Shown one piece after another: positions 33,128-43,833 of a DNA stretch of 64,000 bases. The DNA is from Plantago ovata (Eukaryota > Streptophyta > Magnoliopsida > Lamiales > Plantaginaceae): the NCBI GenBank assembly GCA_028274465.1, contig CM051455.1, positions 137,178,096 to 137,242,095 of the forward strand. Reading direction: 5' to 3'. The stretch's first letter is position 1; each line of letters opens with the position of its first letter. Both the position numbers and the translations under genes were made by a program. The notes under the pieces were generated by a model. That model did no database searches, was not told the DNA's origin, and saw only the letters and a list, made by a program, of their open reading frames with translations.

Positions 33128-34246
33128 TCACTCCATAGCTACATTCGAATATCTAAATTCTGAAGCAACGATGGTCCATTCATCATCAACAGGCTTTAAA
33201 TACATGAAGCGGTATTTCACCAATAAATTTACTATGGAAATGATAACACAGTCAGAAGATGTTGGTGAAGAAGAAAATGACATGTCATCAGGATCACAAT
33301 CTTCTTCGGGAAAAACAGGAAGGTTTATCTTTGTTTCGGTGAAAGGTTCTATGAAAAATACATCGCGCATACCTCGAGTGACAAGAAGCCACCCGTCCTT
33401 AGAGCGAGCAGCGAATTTTACAACCTGACAATTCCTGGTTGCTTTTGTAATACTTCATGTTGCACGCAGGGTCAATAATAATAGAGGAGCATGCTTCCTT
33501 GTTTTCCAGACAAATGAGCCACGGAAACTCAATAGAACCCAAGCTAGAAAGATTGATTAGGTAACCAACGGATCGGCCGAGCAAGTTTACTCCACAGTTT
33601 ACATACGAGACGAAAATTTGCATAATCCAGTGGACTACGAAGAGATTCTGCAACCAAGCTCTTAAGGTCATGTGGAAGTTGATGAAAAACGTTTACGACG
33701 AGACCGCAACTTTCATCTATACACGATGGCGTGAGTTCATTGGCTATTTCACCAGGATCCTCAGAGGTGGTAATCTTCTCTAGGTCTTCCTCCACAAAAC
33801 TCAACCATGGCATACCCGGATTACTCGCACTCGGAAACCAACCAAAAAGGAAATCCTGAATGAGGCTTATTTTCGAAGACGGTCCGGGTTTTATCTGCAA
33901 GTGAGTACAAACAAAAGTTATCTTTATGACCATAAAACAGGCCAAGTGATGTTATGCCAAACAAACGGCTATTGATGTCGGCATCACCATCCCCGAGCGT
34001 TGATGATTCATCAGATATATATATAAGCATCATGAAAGAACTCTTCCTCATCCTGAGAGTAGAGTAAATTTCCTCTTCCCAAAAGGCGAACTCATCGGAA
34101 GTCCAATTATAACAACACAGACCACATGTTGTTTTTCTTTTAGAAACATGAGTAGGTGAATTACAAGCAAAAGCTCTTGCTCCACTGCTTGGTTTTTCTA
34201 GATTTGCATTCTCTCCATCAGATCTGGATGTAGATGTTTTCGACAT
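33128..34246 (-). pseudogene. F-box / KIB1-4 (DUF295)-like pseudogene
   Basis: The remains read from right to left in at least three frames. The first frame, from ATG 34246, ends at 33821 and includes LFYGHKDNFCLYSLADKTR. The second (to 33544) holds an F-box-like segment, LPHDLKSLVAESLRSPLDYA followed by FRLVCKLWSKLARPIRW. The third gives EFPWLICLENKEACSSIIID, the usual start of a KIB1-4 domain. The fourth has GWLLVTRGMRDVFFIEPFTE, matching the conserved GWLL and NPF elements. F-box proteins of this kind are substrate adaptors of SCF ubiquitin ligases. The order F-box then KIB1-4 is right, but repeated frameshifts and the missing C-terminus mark a dead gene. The extra N-terminal part may be a remnant of a tandem domain. 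Confidence 0.75.
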
Positions 34247-34319
34247 TGATGATCAAGGCATTCATGCGCTCATTGGTTCTCGTCGACAAGAACAGTGGGT
34301 CATTTCTGGTACGTATGCA

Positions 34320-35694
34320 AAACCAAATAAAGTAGACAAAGTTCGTTGTTTTAATAAGCTGGAGGATATATGGTTCTCACATGCAGATTGTGAACCCATC
34401 TTGCGCAATATTTGGAAGAACAGCCCCAACATTCTTCATGCAATTTCAACAGTCCCTGAGGTGATGACTACTTGGAATAAGGAGCATTTTGGTAACATCT
34501 TCCGAAAGAAAAAACAGTTGAAGGCAGGCACGGCTGGATGGTATACAACGCTCACTGTCAAATAATCACAGCAACTTCTTGGCTAATCTGGAAAAGGAGC
34601 TCATCCATGAATTCAACGGGGTACTAAAACAAGAGGAGCTGTTTTGGTTTCAGAAATCCCGTGTGAAATGGTTGGTTGATGGTGAAAGGAATACTAGATT
34701 CTTTCATCAGTCTACACTAACGAGAAGGAGAAGGAACAAAATTCTTACCTTGAAGATTGATGGGGAATGGATAAGAAATGATGAGCAGTTGAGGATTCAT
34801 GCTTTCCACTATTATCACGGCCTATTTAAAGGAGTTGCGCATAACAGCCAGCATTCTGGGAATGGGATTGGCGTGTCCAGACTTCAACGAGGATTACAGG
34901 ATCATGAAGCTATGCCCCTTAGTAGGCCGATTTCTTTGGAGGAGCTTAAGAACGTTGTCTGGGCAACTCATCCATTAAAGGCTCCTGGACCGGATGGGAT
35001 TCAAGCAATCTTCCATCAGAAAGGGTGGCAATGGATTTCAAGCTCTCTACTTGAATTTTTCCAGCAGACCTTCACCTCATGCGAGTTTGATACAAATCTG
35101 AGCGCTGCATATCTCTGTTTGATCCCAAAGGTACCTAATCCAACTGTGATCTCTGAATTTCGTCCTATATCTCTCTGTAATGTCTTATATAAGTTCATTA
35201 CTAAATGATGCATTACAATGAGATTAAAGGACTTGATGCCCTCTTTGATTGCTCCAACTCAATCAAGTTTTATTAAAGGGAGAAGCACTCAAGATAACAT
35301 CTTTCTACTTCAAGAAACATTACACTCACTGCGTTCAAAGAAGAAATACAAAGTGGGTTGTATGGTGATGAAGTTAGACCTTGAGAAAGCATATGATAAA
35401 GTGAATTGGGAGTTTTTGGAAGAAACCTTATTTGTTTTCAACTTCCCTGCCCCTTTAGTAAAGCTAATCATGTATTGTGTGCGGCATGCATCTACTAAGA
35501 TTTTGTGGAACGGTGAGCCTCTCGAAGCATTTGAACATTCTTGCGGGCTGCGCCAAGGAGATCCACTATCACCGTACCTCTTTGTTCTTTGCATTGATGA
35601 CCTCTCAAGTTGGCTTCCTGAGATCAATACAAAAGCTCATTTGAAACGACATCACAGGTCGCTTACGGGTAAAATGGACCGGGCAAGTTGTTAG
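34320..35694 (+). mobile_element. Truncated LINE (L1-type) reverse-transcriptase remnant
   Basis: It encodes the linker and reverse transcriptase of a plant L1-type non-LTR element: WFQKSRVKWLVDGERNTRFF, HPLKAPGPDGIQAIF, FRPISLCNVLYKFITK, a motif A with KLDLEKAYDKVNWEFL and a motif B with CGLRQGDPLSPYLFVLCID. There is a frameshift near 34529 and an in-frame TGA at 35206-35208. The sequence breaks off before the catalytic YADD motif. The endonuclease domain is absent on the 5' side. The left edge abuts the start of the F-box pseudogene, so its exact boundary is uncertain. It is inactive. Confidence 0.88.
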
Positions 35695-38600
35695 AAGTCT
35701 CTGGGTGGGAAAAACTTGGCCCTGCTGGGATGGGGCTGGAAGCCATAGCTGGGCAGACTTTGACACCACAGGCATGTAATTGTCAGCATGTACAAATGAC
35801 AGTTGTAGGCTTTTACAACTATCAGTGAATCAGGTCCATTTGTGGGACAGTGAAAGGAAAAAGTTAAATTCACTCAGCTACAGCCATTGCAATCCAAGAT
35901 TAGCTGCATCACTCAAATTGGATAGTGTGTAAGTTAATGAAAGGAAAAAAGAAAAAAAAAACATCATCAAAAGAGTCGAACGCACATTCCATTAACAAAA
36001 GGGCAATGACTACCAAGTGAAGAAACTGCTAACCAGAAAGAACATTTTCACCTACTATCAGGAACCACTACGAGTAGGCCTAAATAATGTAACTCCACAA
36101 AACTCTCCAGTCTCCTGCCTGCCTGTGTTTCTAGTTTTAAAGAACACTGCAGATGACAAGGAATATCATTTATAAAGAGAAAAGATAACGTAACGAAAAA
36201 AAAATAGAAAAAACAAACATGAAGAGTTACCATCTTCACCAGCTGTCGTTATATTGTACTCCAGAAGTTCAATGGTAAGAGTTAGTACTGATATTCACCT
36301 TCGTTGTTGCTTATGAGTTATGATGCCACACCATTTGTTCAACACTAGAATCAACCATTATAGTGACAAAGGCACAATATACTAATTCCAGAAGAAAGTT
36401 GTTATGCTAAATGAACAAAGCAACCAGACTGAAGCTTTGGGTGTACCAGACTGAAGTTTGAGGTGTAAAGGAGTGCATAGAACATTATCAAAATCATAAA
36501 ACATTGCCCTAGATTTAGAAACCTATACAGATTCCCCAAATGGAACCCTGAGCAAGAATATCACTTCAATCAAAACCACCATCCTTAAACTAAATGACCC
36601 TTTTATTTCTTCCCTTCCTCAGAGGAAAAAAAAAAAAAAAAATGAAGTTTCACCTGAAGCAAAAGTAAAGGGAGCTGTTCCAATTATTTATCAAGTTGAG
36701 TTCAACCCCTTGACCTCTATTAATTGTATACTTAACTACCAAGAAAAGAGGGATTTTTCTCTAAAGCCTACAAAAGAAAGCAGGCCGACTAAGAATAGGA
36801 TCGTCAGATGGCATAAGACCCTGCCACTAAATCACTACCAGAACAGGGGAAAAACTTCCACTTGGTCCAAGAAGGCACGGTCTGACAAGGTAAATCTGTG
36901 GGTGTTCTGGTCGGAGCCAGAATGGGATATGACAAGTGAGCAGACCCACACTGGCAAGAATCGAATGATGCAAGTCCAATGAGTCCTACTATGAATATCA
37001 GCCTAAACATTCTGCTTGAGTTTCCGTATTGCCAAAAGATTCCCAGGATCTGGAGTACAGATCATGTCTCAGTTCCCTCGGGGCCCTTCACCCTCTTAGC
37101 TCACAAACAAGCTAATAGCTCCTCCTTGTTTTAGTGCCACTGTGGGAGGATCTCCAAACCCCTTACTCATCCCTAGGCTTATATACTAGCTGTCTATTGC
37201 GCATGGATTTTCTTCCTTATAAGCAAATCACATAGATGTCCATTATATACTAGCTGTCCATTACTTCAAAAATATCGTAATCAAGCAACAACAGGATCGA
37301 TGGTTTGCAAGAGCTTAAGCTTATTGGATATGCAAAGTCCTACGACAGGTAGTTAGGAGGTTAGTCTTTGACTGCAATCCATGTACCATAATCCATTGTA
37401 AGCTTCTATAACTATGAATGAATCACTGCACGCAGCTTTGTTTGTGACATAAATGATGGTAGGAGAAAGTATGATCTTATCAGTAAAAAAGCTGTAAATT
37501 AGGGACATTCTTTAGAAAATACTACTTCGTATGATGCAACTACTGACCACAAAATGAAACTAAAAGATGACTCACTGTTGAAGAACAATTCACCTTCCTG
37601 TCTTCGTACTTATCATTTCCGAGAAAACTGTGGATGACAAGGAACATGATCATAATAATAACACAGAGCAAGAATCTACAACTGGAACATCAGAAATGAG
37701 TACTCCAGAAGTTCAATGCTCGACATGACTATGGCTGATCATGCCACACCATTCTAATAAAGCAATTCAAAACTTGCACCCAGAACATTGAATAACACAT
37801 AATTATAATTCTCCAGTAGAAAGAAACTGATCAGTTTTGTATTGTATCCTGTGAAGATATGGAGACTTGGGAGTAAGATAGAACTCTGCCTTTTCCGTGT
37901 TTGCAAAATTCAATCACATGACAACCAGTGTCAATGTCAATCCACTCTCTCCTATTTATTCGTTAGCTTTCTTAACATTGTCTTCCAAGTTCCTTACTTT
38001 TTCTTTTTATTTACGTTCTTTTTCTTTAATTCTTTTTCATGTTTTTACTTTCTTTCAGTATCTTTCGGAAGTCTATTTTTATATTGTTATGAAGTGATAA
38101 AATTCGAATACCAAGTATTATAGTTGATTATAAGGTAGAATCACAATTATTCAACCAAAATAAACTCTCATGTTGAAACGGAGAGGGCGTAGGTATTGTC
38201 AGCTGAGTGGAGGCATCTCAGACATTCAATTAAAACATTGTTTTCTGGGGTTCGAGACCTTCAGTCAGTAGTTAAACATTTACAAACTTTTGGAGACAGC
38301 AGTTCATGAATATTATGAAGGATAAAAGAAAACATATACTCATAAATGTTAGATGTGAATTCAGCTTGGAATATGCATGCATCCATAATCATATAAGCTT
38401 TTTGTTCACTAGGTAATAATATACTTCTATATGAGAAAGACACACGCCAACAAGTATGAGAGTTGCAACAACGAAGATACATAACTAGAGTAAACGTAAG
38501 TAGAAAGTAGAATTCCAAATAAGTTGCGCTTCATGTGGCCTTGAAGTTCTTTATTGATATGTATAGTAGCAAATAAATACCACTCACTATTACATTACAG

Positions 38601-38743
38601 AAAGAGGTAGCAACACCAAAATGTTCTTTTCTACCGACACTATAACTTGTAACATAAAAAAACTTGTTACAATTTATGGCAGATAAATTTGTCAGAGAGT
38701 TTCAGAAATGGTAGCACATTCACAATTGATCTTGAGGCAAATT
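35695..38743. other. Gene-poor interval with a diverged internal duplication
   Basis: No coding frame has a recognisable domain. About 36100-36420 and 37590-37830 share a series of matching stretches in the same order (gatgacaaggaa, tactccagaagttcaatg, atgccacaccat), suggesting an old direct duplication about 1.45 kb apart. A poly(A) run lies near 36627-36642. Part of the right end may be the 3' flank of the transporter pseudogene. Confidence 0.5.
38180..38300 (+). mobile_element. Possible SINE head with pol III A and B boxes
   Basis: An A-box-like agctgagtgg (38201-38210) is followed 38 bp later by a good B box, ggttcgagacc (38249-38259). Order and spacing fit a tRNA-derived SINE. No clear poly(A) tail or target duplication was found, so the extent is a guess. 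Confidence 0.4.
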
Positions 38744-39848
38744 TCATACCTTTACGGAGAATATCGCCTCAAGGGAGTACCAGGTTCCTGTTACCCCAAC
38801 AAGAATTCCCAAGAACATCATGCACAAATCTGGACTAGCTCGTCTCCAGCTCATCTCATCCTTGAATGTCAGATAGTGAAATAAGGCAGGCAAGACAAAG
38901 CCTAGCACGCAGCAGGTGCTACTCCCCACCAAAGACAAGAAATCAGCGAAATTCGGAACTAACAAGGCTACTAAACTCATAGCAAGGACAAGCATCCATC
39001 TCATCCAAAGACAGTACCTCAAACACTTCATAAACAGGGTTCATCATCAACGGGAACGTGAAGAACAGATTAATGCATAGGCCTAGCTGCACTATACTAC
39101 TAAGCAGCCCTTTCCCCATATTAGCCGTGATGATATCCTTAGTCCCGGGACCAAACGCAAAGTAACCCAACAACCCAAAGCTCCCATACATGAGAGCAAT
39201 AAAGAACATAGTCAAGGCCAAAATTCTCGGAAACTTGGACTTGTCCTTCATCTCCGCTTCCAATGGCAAAGCCATTCCTATACCCTCAAACGAATACACC
39301 GCCACGCCTAAACCATAAAAGAATGTCGAAAACGCCTGAAGCACAGGCAATCCCTTAGCAAATATCAACACATCCTGCACCATAACCACTGCCATAGCAA
39401 TCAAATCCACAATTATCGGCGAAAATGCTGAGGGGAGCTAGCAGCGTGAGAGACGGAATGGCATTCAGTCCCAATTGAAAAGGGAAGCCACCCCAAATGT
39501 AAAGACTCTTAGCAGAACCCCCCCCCCCCCCCTCCCCCCCCAAATCATCGGAACAGATGAAACAGGTACAGACACAGACGAATTGAACAGATTAGCTAGG
39601 GTATTACCAATAAAAATCAAATACCCAACACAAAAACCAGCCTGGGATAAAAACAACAATCATCAAATCAACAGCTAATCGACCAGGATAACCACAAACT
39701 GCAAAACCTAAATCCCCAAATGACGCGATCTTCGCGAAATCGCACGAAGGCGAATCTTCGAGCTTGTCCCTGGTTTTGAAGATGAGCTAGCTCTGGGTTT
39801 AGGACTAGGACCAGCAGCACCGTTTCTGGTAGGTTTACCAAACCCCAT
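38744..39848 (-). pseudogene. AVT3-type vacuolar amino-acid transporter pseudogene
   Basis: Read from ATG 39848, the fragments follow the AVT3 family (AAAP transporters of the vacuole membrane) in order but in different frames. A short N-terminus comes first. About 50 residues covering the first two membrane segments are then missing. FAKIASFGDLGFAVCG, SQAGFCVGYLIFIGNTLANL, SAKSLYIWGGFPFQLGLNAI and MAVVMVQDVLIFAKGLPVLQ follow, then a long intact stretch with YSFEGIGMALPLEAEMKDKS and NLFFTFPLMMNPVYEVFE. A small deletion and a frame change come next, then WMLVLAMSLVALLVPNFADF to a normal end, EAIFSVKV. At least four frame changes and two deletions rule out a working gene. A C15-T-C8 tract (39518-39541) lies at one break. 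The intact half suggests recent loss. Confidence 0.85.
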
Positions 39849-40282
39849 TGATTGATTCGGTTAGAGGTTTGTTCTGTTCTGTTCTGTTATTCTTTCTTCT
39901 TCTTCTCGTTGTGGTTGTGTAATAGTGTAATATGGTTTGAGAAGGAAGACAAAGAGAGAGAGAGAGAGATGAATGGTACCTGAATCAATTGACTCTCTGT
40001 GTTTGTGTAAAAGGTGTTGTGATGATGAAGTAATGGGAAAGTCTATTGCAGGATATTTTTGAGGGAGGAAGATGATCGATCGACCTTCTTAGATTTTAAA
40101 TTTAATTTAACCAGAAATGTCCGAACGAAATGTCCGCATGTGGCGTAAACGCGTTATTTTATTATTATTAGAAAATGTTAAAAGATGTTCCTGTTTATTG
40201 AAAAATTATTTTCCAAAACTTTTGTTTGGTCATGTGTTTGAATTTTGAAAATTAGTCGGTTATTAACTATTTTATCATCTTT
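39849..40282. promoter_or_regulatory. Former leader/promoter region of the transporter pseudogene
   Basis: An AG dinucleotide run (about 39953-39969; CT-rich when read on the minus strand) and pyrimidine-rich stretches upstream of ATG 39848 look like a plant 5' leader. It has no coding content. Confidence 0.4.
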
Positions 40283-40565
40283 CGGTTTGCTTGGTTCTAA
40301 ACTGGATTGTGTTTTTGCCTTTACTTTGTTTCTACATTGGAATTGTGGGTTTTGCCTTATACACAAACCCATTTCACTAATCTTAGAAAAGGTCAAATCA
40401 CATTCAAACTATCAAATCCATCTTACACATCTCTGATAAATCCACTCATTACCTCTACTAATCCTATCCCACACCCAAACACAAAACCCCAAAAACAACT
40501 CACTCCCAAAATCTCCAAAATCATCAGTTACTATCACACAATCCAGTTTAGAACCAATCAAACCG
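40283..40565. mobile_element. 283-bp MITE-like element with 29-bp inverted repeats
   Basis: The arms 40283-40311 and 40537-40565 are reverse complements with one mismatch (cggtttgcttggttctaaac against cggtttgattgg...). The interior is AT-rich and codes for nothing recognisable. I could not define a target duplication, so the superfamily is left open. Confidence 0.7.
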
Positions 40566-42033
40566 CATGGTTTTGGGCCACGTGTATAATTAATTTAAAG
40601 TCTATAATAACCTCCCAAGTAGCCACGCGCGCGTGGAGAAATTTTCGGAATATGACTTCAATTTTAACATTTATTTATAGTACTTTTTCCTGACATTTCC
40701 TCTTTTGTTTCCTACATTTTCTCTTGATTCTTGAACGAAAAATGAGCTTGTTGATCATGCCGTACGTTGCTATGGTGTATGGAGAGACAGAGTAGTAATT
40801 ATGTTCGGATTCAGATTCGTATTAGAATGGCAACTCTTGGTAAGATTTGATGACTCTGAGGAGAGAAACATCCCTGTTCGTCGCCCAAAACATGCATAAT
40901 TGGTTTAAATGGGATTGAGTGTGAGGATTATTGTTCTGGATTTGATTCACTTCTGAGTTGTGAAGTTGAAAGTGAGTGAGTTCTATTGTTTTGCTCTTCA
41001 TTTTAAGCTTGATGACTTGTTGGAGAGTTGAAATGGCAGAAACTGATCGATATTCAACATCAAGGTCTTGTGCATTCGAGTAAGCTGATAGTGTAATACT
41101 AGCTATATCAGTTTATACTATATATGTTGCTTTATGCAAGGCGTAATTCAGTCAGCAGTACTTGACGATCTCAGTCCACAAAAAGTTAGGTGAGTCCACA
41201 GAGGTATACGAAAGTTCATAAATTGTTGTATCAACATAGTCCCATGCCCCATATTCTTTTAGAACATTCATTATGTTTAATCTTCATGAGTTGTTCATCT
41301 CTTTTCTCTTTGCTTGTTGAATATGCCATTCAATTTCTGCTTGTTTGAGTTAAGTTCAATTAAGCAACATAGTAACATGTTATTTTCCTACGGTATGACT
41401 TTCATGTCAAATATATATTTTGGTCTTAGACAATTTGAAGAACTCACAAACCTAATGAACCTTGGTATGGAACTGCATGCTTACAGTAATTCTTGAATAT
41501 GTGTTATTGATTGAGCTTGTTATACTCACTTTATGTCATGCACAAGGTTGATAATTGGAAAATTAGAATTAGTGTTTATAAGGTTGCCTCTTTTACAAGT
41601 AGATGGTTGGAGAGAAAGGTTGTTTGTTTTATTTGACTACTTGGTCATGATCGGGTTAATTTCAAATTTTCATGATTTTAAAGTTATTGTGTTAGAATTA
41701 TTATTGATGTCTAGGACTTAATTTTCCAGTTTATTAACAACCAAAAACTGAAAACCAAAAACAAGTGCCTGCAAGTCTATTTTGTGTTGGTAATAATCAG
41801 CATTTTGAAATCAGTTGTATCTTATTAATATTATTATATAAAAGATGATAGAATCTGATAATATCTTGAAGGACATTCTTTTCCACGATCTTGGCGTAAA
41901 GAAAAGAAATCTGGTCAGTTTACAGAAATTACTCATTAAAGTGGTTTATAATCCCCAGACAATATTCTCTGGATGACTTGCAAATTCAGAGATGAAGAAG
42001 CATTTGTTGCTAGTACTAAGACGTACAATTTAC
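40566..42033. other. Intergenic DNA
   Basis: AT-rich sequence with only short, domain-free frames. I see no gene or structured repeat. Confidence 0.5.
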
Positions 42034-42321
42034 CTGTCTTTGCCTTCGACGTTGCAAGATGCTGATAGCTAGCCCAAATCATGATGTAACAAGGCAAAAG
42101 AAAGCCAACAGCACGGAGCAAGAACAACTGTGACCATTCATATATATTCAGCACCATTAACAATCACATTGAGTATACGATCGAGTTCACAAAATAAAGG
42201 TATTGATATATATCCACTTACAGAAAAGAAAGTTGTCGCATCATCATCTCCTCCTTCTGTATCCCCACCATCATCAGTTATTGAAAGCTAGTGCATGCCT
42301 CAATAGCAGAAGGGCCATTAA
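42034..42321 (-). pseudogene. Two exons of a RINGv (MARCH-type) E3 ubiquitin ligase, broken
   Basis: On the minus strand an acceptor ending gctgcag precedes 42321. The exon reads LMALLLLRHALA, then, after a frame change, ITDDGGDTEGGDDDATTFFS, with a donor gtaagt. After a short intron and acceptor (gtcacag) comes LFLLRAVGFLLPCYIMIWA. A 4-bp duplication (gcta gcta) shifts the frame just before ISILQRRRQRQ, and a donor (gtaaat) follows at 42033. These are the transmembrane exons of plant RINGv ligases of the DUF3675 type. The RING domain exons and the last exon were not found nearby, so this is a fragment, not a gene. Confidence 0.75.
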
Positions 42322-42998
42322 CTGCAGCAAGCAACAGGAAATTTATTAATTTATTCCGAAATAAACCAGTCTAACTTCCGCAATGCAATAGTACATAGTA
42401 AAAGAAGATTCTGATGCTTTTCGTCTATGTTGACTACAAGATTCAGACAGAGTGGCATTGTTGTATGGTCTTTGCATCAGGTTTGTACTAGACGTTCTTA
42501 TGGAATTCTCTTGTTAAGACGAGACAAGTTATGGAAATGGAGCTAGTTTCGGTCTCTGCTCGATAGTTATTGGATATAAATGATTCGAGTCACTCGATGA
42601 TGACTCGATTTGGTGCATCGAGTACTTCTACATTTGGTACTCAAAAACTTGTGAGATAGCTACGTGTTGCATGAGTACCAGGTTGCTTACTATTATATGC
42701 TCTCTGTTTACTGATCTGTTATGCTTTTAAAGTTGAACCTACACGAAAGAATAAGACAGGCTAAATTTTCAGTTTGACTTTTTCACGTCCAACGTCCTCA
42801 TTGGATGCCATTCATGCATTCAAGAATTTTTCTCAACGACAATCATAAAAAGTTTTGGTTCATCAACGGTTGCAGAGTACCTCATTAAGAGTCCCAGATT
42901 CTGGATGATATTTGATACCAACACATCAATTTCTTGTTGTATGGTTCACTAACTTTCAGGTCCTAAACAATCCGTTCAATAAATTTGGTTATGTCGTG
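42322..42998. other. Intergenic DNA
   Basis: No coding frame or structured repeat was seen between the RINGv fragment and the hAT target duplication at 42999. Confidence 0.5.
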
Positions 42999-43115
42999 AT
43001 TAGGTGCAGGGGCGGTGCAGGTGGGGGCGTCCCCCAAACCCCAAAAAAAAAAAAACTTTTGAAAAAAAAAAATTATATGTAGTATTTACGATTTTTCAAA
43101 TTTTTCATAGGTAAT

Positions 43116-43499
43116 TCTCAAGAATCAAGGATTACAACTTGTGTAACAAGCATTCAGTCTCAAGAGCAACTGACAGAACAAGAGCAACAGAGACGAATTG
43201 ATATGCTAGAGTTCGATGTCCAGAGCGCCAAGACTTATGCCAGTTCGCAGTACAAGACGTTAGAGGTCGTGCATACTGTTATGCACGACTTTGGTTGGAT
43301 GTAAATAGTTTAGAGTAGCATTTTCTACTTGTAAATACAGTTGAGCGCTTTCTTCTTCTTCCTTGTATATAAACAAGTCTCTCAGTATTGTATCTGTACA
43401 TTTAGATAATATTCAATACAAGCAGAGGTTAATTTAGATTGCTCTCATCTTCAATCATGACTTCGTTCATCTGTTTCATTCCTTCCGCATCTTCTGATA
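43116..43499 (+). repeat. Copia 5' LTR
   Basis: It is 384 bp and reads the same as the right LTR in a full manual comparison. A tatataaaca box at about 43366-43375 is a plausible TATA element for retrotransposon transcription. Confidence 0.92.
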
Positions 43500-43833
43500 T
43501 GGTATCAGAGCCTGGTTGAAGAACCAGTGCTTTGGTAACCTCTGTTAATCATTTTTTTCTATCATTTGAGCTCATTTTTTGATAATTTTTGAGTTCATTT
43601 TCATTCAGATCTCGGAGGATTTCATCAGGAAAACTTCGATTCACCATTATTGAGCTTATTTCAGCTCAATTTCACTTCATTCACCGTAGTTTTTGCAGAA
43701 GCAAGTTTCGTACGGAATTGGTTTGGGTGTTTTCTGGTTTTGTCTGAATTTTGTTGGTAAAATCGAGCGGTTACTGCTGATTGTTGTTACTGAAGTCAAA
43801 TCTAGTTGATTAAGCTTTGTTGTGATTGTATCA

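Noticed and set aside
40307..40693. 128-codon frame across the MITE
   Set aside because: It reads through an inverted-repeat arm and has a low-complexity, Thr/Ile/Ser-rich composition. It is a by-product of the element.
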